Below, in pieces: positions 41,717-50,128 of a stretch of DNA of 64,000 nucleotides; position 1 is the stretch's first letter; each line of letters begins with the position of its first letter. The notes beneath the pieces were generated by a model that saw only the letters and a program-made list of their open reading frames with translations, searched no databases and was not told the origin of the DNA. A program made the translations under genes and the position numbers. The stretch spans positions 1-64,000 of the forward strand of contig CAWJKE010000016.1 of assembly GCA_963843455.1 (NCBI GenBank), written 5' to 3'. Source of the DNA: CAIQPS01 sp963843455. Its GTDB lineage: Bacteria; Actinomycetota; Thermoleophilia; RBG-16-64-13.

Positions 41717-42249
41717 TGGCCGGCAGGCGGGAGTTCTTTTTCTACGGCGGGTTCACCGCCATCGTCGTGTGCGCCGTGTTCGCCGCGCACTTCCTCGGCA
41801 TATCGTTCTACGTCATCACCGGGGGCTCCATGGAAGGGGCGATCCCCAAGGGGGCTGTCGCGATCGAGCGACGCGTCCCGACAAGCACCCTCCAGGTAGG
41901 CGACGTCATCACCTTCCAGCCGCCTAACACCGAGGGCAGCGTCACTCATCGGATAATCGGCATCGACGCCGACGAGGCCGGCCGGCGCGTATACGCTACT
42001 AAGGGCGACGCGAACGCGGCCGCCGATCCCTGGCGGTTCACCCTCGACCGCCCTGAGCAGGCGAAGTTCGCCATCGGCATTCCCTGGCTCGGCTACTTCC
42101 TGGCTTTCTTCACCCTACGCATCGTGCGGACCGTCCTCCTGGCCGGACTCGGTGTGGCCTTGCTCATTGCGCTCATCGTCTGGCTCAGGGAGTCTTCCGA
42201 GGACGCCGAAGATGAGTCGTTCGTCAACGATAGCGTCGCGCGGCAATGA
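41713..42249 (+). CDS. SipW/ER-type signal peptidase I
   Basis: 178 aa. An N-terminal helix is followed by the Ser motif GGSMEGAIPKG, VGDVITFQPP, the His motif VTHRIIG and KGDANAAADPW. A C-terminal membrane segment (IVRTVLLAGLGVALLIALIVWL) and an acidic tail end it. The Ser-His arrangement identifies the SipW/SEC11 branch. It sits between two TasA-like genes and another secreted protein, all overlapping by four bases, so it most likely processes them. Confidence 0.9.
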   Translation: MMAGRREFFFYGGFTAIVVCAVFAAHFLGISFYVITGGSMEGAIPKGAVAIERRVPTSTLQVGDVITFQPPNTEGSVTHRIIGIDADEAGRRVYATKGDANAAADPWRFTLDRPEQAKFAIGIPWLGYFLAFFTLRIVRTVLLAGLGVALLIALIVWLRESSEDAEDESFVNDSVARQ

Positions 42250-42848
42250 CCTGGCGGTTGGTGATGGGTCTTGCGGCGTTGCTGATCGTGGCGGCCTCGT
42301 TCAGCCCGGCCACCTCGGGCGCGTCGTTCACGAACGCGAGCACCTCAACAATAACGGCCGGCACCGCAGGCGCCCAGACACTGCTCCACCTCTACTCCCA
42401 GTCGAGCGATCCCGATGCCCAGACCGGGTACTACGTCCAGCCCGGGGCGTCAACACTGGCGGCCACCGGGATGGACGCCACGCTCGCCGTGAACCTGGGC
42501 AAACAGGGCAACGTCGCCACCACCTGCAACAGGGTATTCAGTATCAAAGCGGCTTCCTCGTTCCCAGCGGGAATCACTTCCATCACCGTGAGCGCTTCTT
42601 TGGTCGGCGATCCGACGACGGGCTTGCGGCCCATCACCGCGATCGGGTTCGCTACCTGGGGCGGCACTGGGCGGACCAACCCAGTGACCATTTCGGCGGG
42701 CGCAAGGAGGCAGGTCAACCTCGTGGTCAACGCCGCCAAACCTTCGAACACGGTCTACCATCCCACGGTGCTGATCACGGTCACCTACACCGGGTTCACC
42801 GGCACGTACTTCCGGTACTCGGTGCCGTTCACGGTGACTGCGAGCTAG
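42246..42848 (+). CDS. Secreted protein of the TasA/SipW locus
   Basis: 200 aa. Signal peptide MTWRLVMGLAALLIVAASFSP, then TSGASFTNASTST, again the A-S-F-T-N/D junction of SipW substrates. The mature part is Thr/Ser-rich and beta-strand-like with one cysteine (ATTCNRVFS). It is less similar to TasA than the two upstream proteins. It overlaps the peptidase stop (ATGA). It may be a minor or cap subunit of the same surface structure (inference). Confidence 0.75.
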   Translation: MTWRLVMGLAALLIVAASFSPATSGASFTNASTSTITAGTAGAQTLLHLYSQSSDPDAQTGYYVQPGASTLAATGMDATLAVNLGKQGNVATTCNRVFSIKAASSFPAGITSITVSASLVGDPTTGLRPITAIGFATWGGTGRTNPVTISAGARRQVNLVVNAAKPSNTVYHPTVLITVTYTGFTGTYFRYSVPFTVTAS

Positions 42849-42889
42849 GCGCGAGGAAGAGGGCGCGGCGCCGCAGCCGACTGCCCGAT

Positions 42890-44443
42890 TCAACCCTCAG
42901 TCAACTCCCGGCCGTGCCACCGCAGAGCGTCCATGAGCCGGTCGAGATGAGCCGGCGTGGTGAGCGGGTTGATTATCGTCACCCGGAGGGCGCCGATGCC
43001 GTCGCGCTTGAACGGGACGATGTAGAAGTCGCCCGATTCGATGATGCGGCGCCGCAGTTCGAGCTGGAAATCGCCAAGGCGCTCGGCCGAAGCGTCGCGC
43101 AACGCGGCCGGAACGTGGCGGAACACCACGATGTTGCACTCCGGGTCGTTCAAGGCGACGAAGTCGTCGGCCGCCTGCAGCTTGTCGTAGAAGCTGCGGC
43201 CCAAGGCAAAGGTGACGTCCACCATGTCGGCGAAGAGTTGCCGCCCGAACAGCGACCACACCCCCCACAAGCCGAAGGCCGCGGCGCGCTTGGTGCACTC
43301 CACCGTCTTCATGCCGCTGTCGTATTCGGCGAGGCCCGGCGCAGCGGGGTCGAACAGGTAGGGCGCGTCCTGCTGGAAGGCCTCGAAGCGATTGGCTCTG
43401 TCGCGGTACAAGACGAAGGCGCAGAGACCTGGTACGAACAACATCTTGTGCGCGTCCCAGACGACGCTGTCCGCCCGTTCCAGACCGGCCACCAGGTGCC
43501 GGTGACGGTCGCTGAGTACGGCCGCTCCCCCATGCGCCGCGTCCACGTGCAGCCAGACCTCGTGCTTGGCGCAAACGTCGGCGATATCGTTCAGCGGGTC
43601 GAACGCTCCCGTGGGCGTGGCGCAGGCGCAGGCCACCACTCCGACGACCGGCTGTTTGCGGGCTCGGACCCGCGTCAGTTGCTCGTCCAGCAACCGGGGA
43701 TCCATCCGGCCTCGGTCGTCCAGCCCCACCCGCACCACCTGGCGACTGCCAAGGCCAAGGATCCCCGCCGATCGGGCCACGCTGTAGTGGGCTTCGGCAT
43801 GAGCCAGCAGAACGGGGCCGCCGTCGCTCTCGGCCCGGCCCGGGCCTCCGCCCTGGGACAGCCCATGCTCCCACACCCCTTCCAGCGCCACATTCCTGGC
43901 GGTGAGCAGTCCGGTGAGGTTGGCCAGCGAGCCGCCATGCGTGACGGCCCCTGCAAAGCTGTTGGGCTCCCAGCCGATAGCCTCTCCCAGCTCGGCGACC
44001 ATCGCCTGCTCCACGGCTGTCGCCCACGGCCCCATCTCATAGACGGCCATGACCTGGTTGGTCACCGACCCGACCGCGTCGAACAACCCGCCGAGCGGCA
44101 CCGGAGCCGGGACCTGGTGACCGATGTAGCGGGGATCGTGGAGATTGAGACCGCGCTCGAGCATCACCTGCACCAGGCGGCCGAAGTGGTCTGCCAGTTC
44201 CGGCCCGGAAGCGCTGGCAGCGGGCCCGTCCGTGACTGGAGGCCGGCGCAGAAAGCATGCCGCCTCGCGAACGCCTTCGGATGGTTCGACCCACGGCAGT
44301 ACCGCACCCTGGGACGCCTCGGCACGAGCAAGATGGGCTGCAAGCAGGTCGGCCAGCCGGTGGCCGGCGTCCCGAAGCAGACGGGGATCGTAGGCCGCAG
44401 CAATGCGCTGCCTGGCTGTGGTGAGTTCGTCGAGATCGGTCAC
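42890..44443 (-). CDS. Group II PLP-dependent amino-acid decarboxylase
   Basis: 517 aa, the usual length of the glutamate/tyrosine/2,4-diaminobutyrate decarboxylase family. The PLP-binding Lys is in WDAHKMLF, with HVDAAHGG for the Asp that contacts the pyridine ring and THGGSLANLTGLL in the N-terminal part. The sequence resembles diaminobutyrate/aromatic-L-amino-acid-type members more than GadB, but the substrate cannot be fixed. The start is GTG 44443. It is convergent with the secreted-protein locus and divergent from the WG-repeat gene. Confidence 0.88.
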   Translation of the reverse strand: MTDLDELTTARQRIAAAYDPRLLRDAGHRLADLLAAHLARAEASQGAVLPWVEPSEGVREAACFLRRPPVTDGPAASASGPELADHFGRLVQVMLERGLNLHDPRYIGHQVPAPVPLGGLFDAVGSVTNQVMAVYEMGPWATAVEQAMVAELGEAIGWEPNSFAGAVTHGGSLANLTGLLTARNVALEGVWEHGLSQGGGPGRAESDGGPVLLAHAEAHYSVARSAGILGLGSRQVVRVGLDDRGRMDPRLLDEQLTRVRARKQPVVGVVACACATPTGAFDPLNDIADVCAKHEVWLHVDAAHGGAAVLSDRHRHLVAGLERADSVVWDAHKMLFVPGLCAFVLYRDRANRFEAFQQDAPYLFDPAAPGLAEYDSGMKTVECTKRAAAFGLWGVWSLFGRQLFADMVDVTFALGRSFYDKLQAADDFVALNDPECNIVVFRHVPAALRDASAERLGDFQLELRRRIIESGDFYIVPFKRDGIGALRVTIINPLTTPAHLDRLMDALRWHGRELTEG

Positions 44444-44585
44444 GGTGGGTGCCGCTTTCGTCCGGGTTCCATGAGCATCTTATTGTCTGATGCTCGACGC
44501 CGGGACGCAAGCGTCCGGCCCATGAACGTCCTATAGTGAGTGAAGGCGTCGCCAGTGTGTACGTGCGAACGACAGAGGCGAGTGC

Positions 44586-45749
44586 ATGACGGGGCATAGG
44601 CTGATGGTCGTTACCGTTGCTCTTTTCTGCGGCTGCGTGTTTGTCGTGGCAGGGTGCAGCGCCCCTGAAGACCCATCCGAACCCAGTGCGGCCACGACCA
44701 CGGCCGAGCAACCCACGACGACCACCAGCGGCGCGCAACTCTACCCCGTCTCCGTCGCCGGCAAGTGGGGCTTCATCGACAACACCGGCACCATCAAGAT
44801 CGAGCCGCAGTTCGTCCAAGCCCACGACTTCTCCGAGGGTCTTGCAGCGGTGGAGGTCGCGACGAACGACGGCACGAAGTTCGGATATATCGACGCGTCG
44901 GGCGCCACGGTCATCGAGCCGCAGTTCGACCGGGCCGACGACTTCTCCGAGGGTCTCGCCGCCGTGGGAAACAAGACGGGGATGGACGGTGAACTGTCTA
45001 TGGAGTTCGGCTACATCGACGCCTCAGGCATTCTCGTGATCCCCGTGGAGCGCGACACCGCCTCGTCTTTCTCCGAGGGTCTGGCCATGTTTACCGTCAT
45101 GGGCGAGGGCTACCCTTCGTACTTCCTCGACAAGACCGGCGCCAGGGTGCTGGGACCCTTCGACTTCGCTCTCAACTTTTCCGAAGGCTTGGCCTACGTC
45201 GAAGGGGAGAACGGGTGCGGGTTTATCGGCGAGAGCGGCGCACGGGTCATAGAGCTACCACAGGGTTTTGGCCGTTGCCAACACTCCAGCTGCTGCTTCT
45301 CCGAGAGCCTCGCCCTCGTGGAGTCTTCGGATGGAGAAGTCGAGCGCCACGTCTTCGTCGATCGGTCCGGCGCCGTGGTCGCCGGCCTGCAGTTCGACTA
45401 CGCTCAGGATTTCTCCGAGGGTCTGGCAGCGGCGGCGATCCAGGAGGGCGGCGAGCTGAAGTGGGGCTACGTCGACAAGACCGGCGCCTGGGTCATCGAG
45501 CCGCGGTTCGACTGGGCCGGAAGCTTCTCCGAGGGTTTCGCGGCCGTTTCGGAGGACTACGTGAGCGATGCTGTGACCTACGGCTACATAGACACGACCG
45601 GCACGATGAAGATCTCTCCGCGGCAGTGCAACGGGGCTGAGCCCTTCTCAGGCGGGGTGGCGGCGCTGACAGGCTTGGGGGACGGCGCGGACTTCCAGAC
45701 GCCCAGCTACATAGACAAGACCGGCAAGGTGATCTGGCAGAGCCGGTAG
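44586..45749 (+). CDS. WG-repeat lipoprotein, copy 1
   Basis: 387 aa. The signal ends in lipobox VVAGC, followed by a Thr-rich linker, then about nine WG repeats of the form KWGFIDNTGTIKIEPQF...FSEGLA, each about 40 residues. WG repeats fold as beta units and occur in surface proteins; ligand unknown. One repeat contains an unusual Cys run (CQHSSCCFSESL). The ATG follows GAGG. A TATAGT box lies near 44531. Confidence 0.85.
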   Translation: MTGHRLMVVTVALFCGCVFVVAGCSAPEDPSEPSAATTTAEQPTTTTSGAQLYPVSVAGKWGFIDNTGTIKIEPQFVQAHDFSEGLAAVEVATNDGTKFGYIDASGATVIEPQFDRADDFSEGLAAVGNKTGMDGELSMEFGYIDASGILVIPVERDTASSFSEGLAMFTVMGEGYPSYFLDKTGARVLGPFDFALNFSEGLAYVEGENGCGFIGESGARVIELPQGFGRCQHSSCCFSESLALVESSDGEVERHVFVDRSGAVVAGLQFDYAQDFSEGLAAAAIQEGGELKWGYVDKTGAWVIEPRFDWAGSFSEGFAAVSEDYVSDAVTYGYIDTTGTMKISPRQCNGAEPFSGGVAALTGLGDGADFQTPSYIDKTGKVIWQSR

Positions 45750-45796
45750 GGCAGACGCGTCGAGGCCCTCGGCGGTGTCACCCCGGACCCGCCGGT

Positions 45797-45833
45797 CGGC
45801 GAGTGGGGGCTACTGTACGGTATTCGAACAAAC
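45797..45833. repeat. Short repeat upstream of WG copy 2
   Basis: GAGTGGGgGCTACTGTACGG, then TaTTCGAACAA, recurs at 47153-47188 with few changes. The two copies flank the second WG gene, consistent with tandem duplication of the gene with its flank. Confidence 0.6.
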
Positions 45834-45928
45834 AGCCTGGGAGAAGTGTAGCGACTGCTAGGGTTGAGAGACCTTACTGCTCTATAGTGAAGAGGTCCCG
45901 GGTGCGCGTGCGCAAAGCTCAGGGGGTG

Positions 45929-47062
45929 ATGACCGTGCCGAACCTAATGCGCGTCGTCGCTACGGTCCTCGTCCTCAGCACCTGCGCCCTTCTCATGGCG
46001 GGCTGTGGGTCAACCGGTGCCTCGGGCTTGTATCCGATATCTGTCGGCGGCAAATGGGGCTACATCGACAAGACCGGCATCGTCAAGATTCAGCCCCAGT
46101 TCGGCATGGCTTCTGACTTCTCCGAGGGTCTCGCCCCCGTGTCTGCTCTAACGGGCAACCAGGAGTGGGGCTACATCGACACCTCCGGCGCCATGGTGAT
46201 CCAGCCGCAGTTCTTCCTTGCGGCAGCCTTTTCGGAAGGGTTGGCGATGGTGGAAGCAAAGTCCGACCAAGACGTGCTCTGCGGCTTCATCGACAAGACC
46301 GGTCACCTCGTCATCCCTGCACGGTACCAGTGGACCTCGGCATTCTCCGAAGGTCTTTGCGCCGTCATGAACGGAGAGCAGGAATGGGGCTACATAGACA
46401 AGACCGGCACCATGGTGATCAAGCCGCAGCCGGGATGGGACGCGGATTTCTCCGAAGGCTTGGCCGCGGCGGGCGCGGGCAACGGTTTCATCGGCTTCAT
46501 CGACAAGAACGGCGCCGAGGCCGTACAACTGCCGTCTACTCTGGTGCTTGAGGGACCCAGGTCGGGCTTCTCTGAAGGACTTGCCATCGTCCAAGAATTA
46601 CCCACGATCGAGTCTGGGGTTTTTCCCCGCCTTCTCCAGGGGTACATCGACAAGACCGGCGCCGTGGTCATCAAACCGCAGTTTGGTTCTGCTACGGCCT
46701 TCCGCGAGGGACTGGCGGCCGTGGGGGTCATGGAGAACGACGTCACGAAGTGGGGCTACATCGATAAGACGGGGGCTTGGGTCATCCAACCCCAGTATGA
46801 CGATGCTGGGTTTTTCTCCGAGGGCCTTGCCTCGGTAGGAGTACTGGTCTCCGAGAGGCAAGGCGGCTATCTCCCGCAGAACTACCGTTTCAGCTTCATC
46901 GACAAGACCGGCAAAGTTGTCTTCTCGCTGCAGCAGGGCCAAGTCCCTCATGCATTCTCCGGGGGCCTCGCAAAGGTGGATATCTACGCGGACGCGACGG
47001 AAGGCTCCGATTCGATGGCTTACGTCGACGCTACCGGGAAGGTGATTTGGCAGGGGAAGTAG
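45929..47062 (+). CDS. WG-repeat lipoprotein, copy 2
   Basis: 377 aa from ATG 45929 (or GTG 45935 with AGGGGGT upstream); the open frame begins earlier at 45803 but that part overlaps promoter-like sequence (TATAGT near 45883). Lipobox LMAGC, a very short linker and about nine WG repeats (KWGYIDKTGIVKIQPQF...FSEGLA) ending KVIWQGK, like the KVIWQSR end of copy 1. The two proteins share architecture and terminal repeats but differ in linker length. Confidence 0.85.
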   Translation: MTVPNLMRVVATVLVLSTCALLMAGCGSTGASGLYPISVGGKWGYIDKTGIVKIQPQFGMASDFSEGLAPVSALTGNQEWGYIDTSGAMVIQPQFFLAAAFSEGLAMVEAKSDQDVLCGFIDKTGHLVIPARYQWTSAFSEGLCAVMNGEQEWGYIDKTGTMVIKPQPGWDADFSEGLAAAGAGNGFIGFIDKNGAEAVQLPSTLVLEGPRSGFSEGLAIVQELPTIESGVFPRLLQGYIDKTGAVVIKPQFGSATAFREGLAAVGVMENDVTKWGYIDKTGAWVIQPQYDDAGFFSEGLASVGVLVSERQGGYLPQNYRFSFIDKTGKVVFSLQQGQVPHAFSGGLAKVDIYADATEGSDSMAYVDATGKVIWQGK

Positions 47063-47152
47063 CTGGGAACTCGTAGGTAGGCACGAACCTCAGCTGAGTC
47101 GCTTCTCCTGGTGCCCATGGCGGGCACTGCCTGGGGCAAAGATCCCGGCGAA

Positions 47153-47188
47153 CGTGAGTGGGCGCTACTGTACGGTCTTCGAACAACC
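47153..47188. repeat. Short repeat downstream of WG copy 2
   Basis: Matches 45797-45833. Here GTACGGT (47169-47175) can also pair with ACCGTAC near 47205-47211, giving a long hairpin just past the 3' end of the minus-strand tRNA-Val gene. Confidence 0.55.
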
Positions 47189-47216
47189 GCGTAGAGTTCA
47201 AAACCGTACGGTAAGG

Positions 47217-47288
47217 TGGGCGATACTGGATTTGAACCAGTGACCCCTGCAGTGTGAATGCAGTGCTCTCCCACTGAGCTAATCGCCC
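47217..47288 (-). tRNA. tRNA-Val (CAC)
   Basis: 72 nt. Acceptor GGGCGAT/ATCGCCC, D arm GCTC-AGTGGGA-GAGC, anticodon stem CTGCA/TGCAG with loop TTCACAC (anticodon CAC, 47254-47256), T arm ACTGG-TTCAAAT-CCAGT. CCA is not encoded. Confidence 0.95.
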
Positions 47289-47368
47289 CTGTCAGGGCTG
47301 ATGATGATATCAGCAGCCCCGCCGGACCGCCAAGCCTTAGCGCCACTCCCCCCGGGGGGCTGCGCTGT

Positions 47369-49996
47369 CTACTCCACCCTGAACCGCCGCAGCCGCAGCG
47401 AGTTGGTCAGCACGCTCACAGACGACAGAGCCATCGCGACGGCGGCAAACACCGGGTCGAGCAGGATGCCGAAGGCCGGGTAGAGAATCCCCGCGGCGAT
47501 GGGGATCAGCGCGATGTTGTATCCGAAAGCCCACCCCAAATTCTGTTTGATCACCCTCATGGTGGCCCGGCTGAGCCGGATGGATGTGCCGATGGGAGTC
47601 AGATCCCCCCGGATGAGGGTGATATCGGAGGTCTCCATGGCCACGTCCGTCCCGGTGCCGATGGCGATCCCGATGTCGGCCTGCGCGAGCGCGGGGGCGT
47701 CGTTGATGCCGTCCCCCACCATGGCCACCACCTTGCCGGCAGCCTGTAGTTCCTTGACCGCCTGGGCCTTCCGCTCGGGAAGGACCTCGGCGAGCACGTT
47801 GCTGATGCCTACCTGGCGGGCGATCGCTTCGGCCGTCCGGCGGTTGTCCCCGGTGATCATGTAGACCTCAAGCCCCAGAGCCTGCAGGCCCCGCACTGCG
47901 TCGGCCGAATCGGGTTTGAGTACGTCCGCCACGCCGATGACGCCCGCAACCACGCCGTTCGCGACGACGAACATGGGGGTCTTGCCTTCTTCGGCAAGAC
48001 GCTCGGCGATCGCCTCGAGGCCGTCCAGCGAGTAGCCCCGCTCGTCCAGTAGCCGGCGATTGCCCAGCAGGACCTCGGCTCCCTCGATGACCGCTTCCAC
48101 GCCGCGCCCCGGTATGGCCGAGAAATGCGATGCATCGACGAGTCGGAGTTTTCGGCCCTTCGCCTCCTCGACGATGGCTTCCCCCAACGGGTGCTCGGAA
48201 CCCCGTTCGGCCGACGCCGCCAAGCGCAGCAACTCGTCCTCGCCGCGCTCCACCGCGGCGCCGTCCGCAGCGCCGTCGCGCCCGCCCGTCTGCGCGAGGA
48301 TGACGTCGGTCACTTCGGGCCTGCCACGCGTCAGTGTGCCGGTCTTGTCGAGCACGATCACGTCTAGCTTGTAGGCCCGCTCGAGAGCTTCTCCGGAGCG
48401 GATGAGGATGCCGTTCTCGGCGCCCTTGCCCGTACCGACGACGATGGCCGTGGGAGTCGCCAGTCCCATGGCGCAGGGGCAGGCGATGATGACCACGGCG
48501 ACAAAGGACAGAAGGGCCAGGGTGAACGCCGGCTCCGGGCCGAAGAGGTACCAGATCAAGAACGTCAGAACGGCGATGCCCAACACCACCGGCACGAAGA
48601 TGCTGGCGATGTAGTCGGCCAGGCGCTGTATGGACGCTTTGGAGCCCTGGGCCTCTTCGACGAGGCGGACGATCTGAGCCAGAGCGGTGTCGCGACCGAC
48701 CTTGGTCGCGCTGAAGCGGAAGGAACCGGTGCGGTTGAGAGTGGCCCCTATCACTTCGTCGCCCGGTCCCTTCTCCACAGGGATGGACTCGCCGGTCAGC
48801 ATGGATTCGTCGACCGCCGAGCGCCCTTCGACCACGACTCCGTCGACGGGGATCTTCTCGCCCGGCCGGACGACGATGACGTCGCCGACGAAGACTTCTT
48901 CCACCGGGATGTCGATCTCGACGGTTTCGCCGTTCGAGACCGCCATCGGACGGGCGGCGAGCGAACACGCCGAGTCGGCGGCGGCGGCGCATGCCGCCTG
49001 CACACCATTTCCGATCTCCCCCGCCTCGGTCGCGACCGACTCCCCGGCACCCGCAACCACCGGCGCCGGCCGCACCACCCGGGCCGTCTTTGCCTGCAAC
49101 CCCACGAGACGGCGCATGGCCGCCGACGTCTGACCCTTCGCCCGCGCCTCCAGCCAACGGCCGAGCAGTATCAGGCCGATGATGATGACCGCCGAGTCAT
49201 AGTAGACCGCTGCTTCGAAGCCGGCTCCGGCCGCGCGTTCGAAGGCACCGGGGAAGAAGGTCACGGCCGCCGAATAGAGGTACGCGGCCGACGTCCCCAC
49301 CGCGATGAGGGTGTTCATGTCGGTGGTGTGATGACGCGCCGCGGCCCAGGCCCCGCGATAGAACTGCTGCCCGGCCCAAAACTGGACCGGGGTAGCCAGG
49401 GCGAACATGATGTACCACATGGTCTGCATGCTCATCCACGACTCGGGGATGAGCATCATGAGCATGAGGACTGCCCCCACTGCCAGCGACACGATGAACT
49501 TCAAGCGGATGAGCGAGACCTGCCGGCGGCGCTCCTCCTCGGCGGCCGCGCCCGGCTCCGCGGGGGCGGCGCCGTCCTCGGCCACAAGCATCCGGTAGCC
49601 CGCCTCCTGGACTGCCCGCGCAATGCCTGCCGGAGTGATGATCCCGGCCAGGTAGGTGACGGTGAGCCGCTCGGTCGCCAGATTCACCGCAGCCCGCACG
49701 ACGCCCGAAAGCCCCTGGACGGTCTTCTCCACCCGGGAAGAACAGGCCGCACAACTCATCCCCGTCACCGGGAACGATGCGGTGACCGCCGGCACGTCGT
49801 ACCCGGCGGCGCGGACGGTGTCCACGAGCGTCGCCACCGACGAACTCTGGGGGTCGAACGTGACCTGCGCCTTTTCAGTAGCGAAGTTGACCGCCGCCTT
49901 TTCCACCCCGGGCAGTTGGCTCAGGGCCTTCTCCACCCGCAGCGCGCAGGCAGCACAACTCATATTGCCGATGGGGATCTGAACGGTCTCGGTCAC
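47369..49996 (-). CDS. copA: CopA-type copper-translocating P1B ATPase
   Basis: 875 aa. Two N-terminal heavy-metal domains (GNMSCAACALRVE, GMSCAACSSRVE) are followed by membrane helices, the phosphatase TGES loop (MLTGESIPVEKG) and the ion-channel CPC motif (IIACPCAMGLATPTA). The phosphorylation site DKTGTLTRG, the SEHPLG motif and VGDGINDAPAL complete the enzyme. It exports Cu(I). Between helix 4 and the actuator domain there is an extra segment of about 45 residues (from PAPVVAGAGESVATEAGEIG, with several Cys) not usual in CopA. The start is GTG 49996; a much longer open frame upstream is antisense to the neighbouring gene. Confidence 0.95.
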   Translation of the reverse strand: MTETVQIPIGNMSCAACALRVEKALSQLPGVEKAAVNFATEKAQVTFDPQSSSVATLVDTVRAAGYDVPAVTASFPVTGMSCAACSSRVEKTVQGLSGVVRAAVNLATERLTVTYLAGIITPAGIARAVQEAGYRMLVAEDGAAPAEPGAAAEEERRRQVSLIRLKFIVSLAVGAVLMLMMLIPESWMSMQTMWYIMFALATPVQFWAGQQFYRGAWAAARHHTTDMNTLIAVGTSAAYLYSAAVTFFPGAFERAAGAGFEAAVYYDSAVIIIGLILLGRWLEARAKGQTSAAMRRLVGLQAKTARVVRPAPVVAGAGESVATEAGEIGNGVQAACAAAADSACSLAARPMAVSNGETVEIDIPVEEVFVGDVIVVRPGEKIPVDGVVVEGRSAVDESMLTGESIPVEKGPGDEVIGATLNRTGSFRFSATKVGRDTALAQIVRLVEEAQGSKASIQRLADYIASIFVPVVLGIAVLTFLIWYLFGPEPAFTLALLSFVAVVIIACPCAMGLATPTAIVVGTGKGAENGILIRSGEALERAYKLDVIVLDKTGTLTRGRPEVTDVILAQTGGRDGAADGAAVERGEDELLRLAASAERGSEHPLGEAIVEEAKGRKLRLVDASHFSAIPGRGVEAVIEGAEVLLGNRRLLDERGYSLDGLEAIAERLAEEGKTPMFVVANGVVAGVIGVADVLKPDSADAVRGLQALGLEVYMITGDNRRTAEAIARQVGISNVLAEVLPERKAQAVKELQAAGKVVAMVGDGINDAPALAQADIGIAIGTGTDVAMETSDITLIRGDLTPIGTSIRLSRATMRVIKQNLGWAFGYNIALIPIAAGILYPAFGILLDPVFAAVAMALSSVSVLTNSLRLRRFRVE

Positions 49997-50128
49997 TGGT
50001 CCCCCACGAGGGTTCACGGGGTGAGGATGATACTCGTCGGCCGGGTGGGGGTTCAAGTGCGCCTCCGCGGGGGCCGATACCACCCATGATGGAAGTACGC
50101 AGGGCGCGCGGGCGCCGGGAGGGGCTAG

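Noticed and set aside
42152..44536. Open frame of 794 codons on the plus strand
   Set aside because: Runs through a secreted-protein gene in another frame and antisense to the PLP decarboxylase; no domain-like segments.
45900..45930. GCGCAAAGCTC near WG copy 2 resembling a GEMM core
   Set aside because: The remaining aptamer elements are missing on either side.
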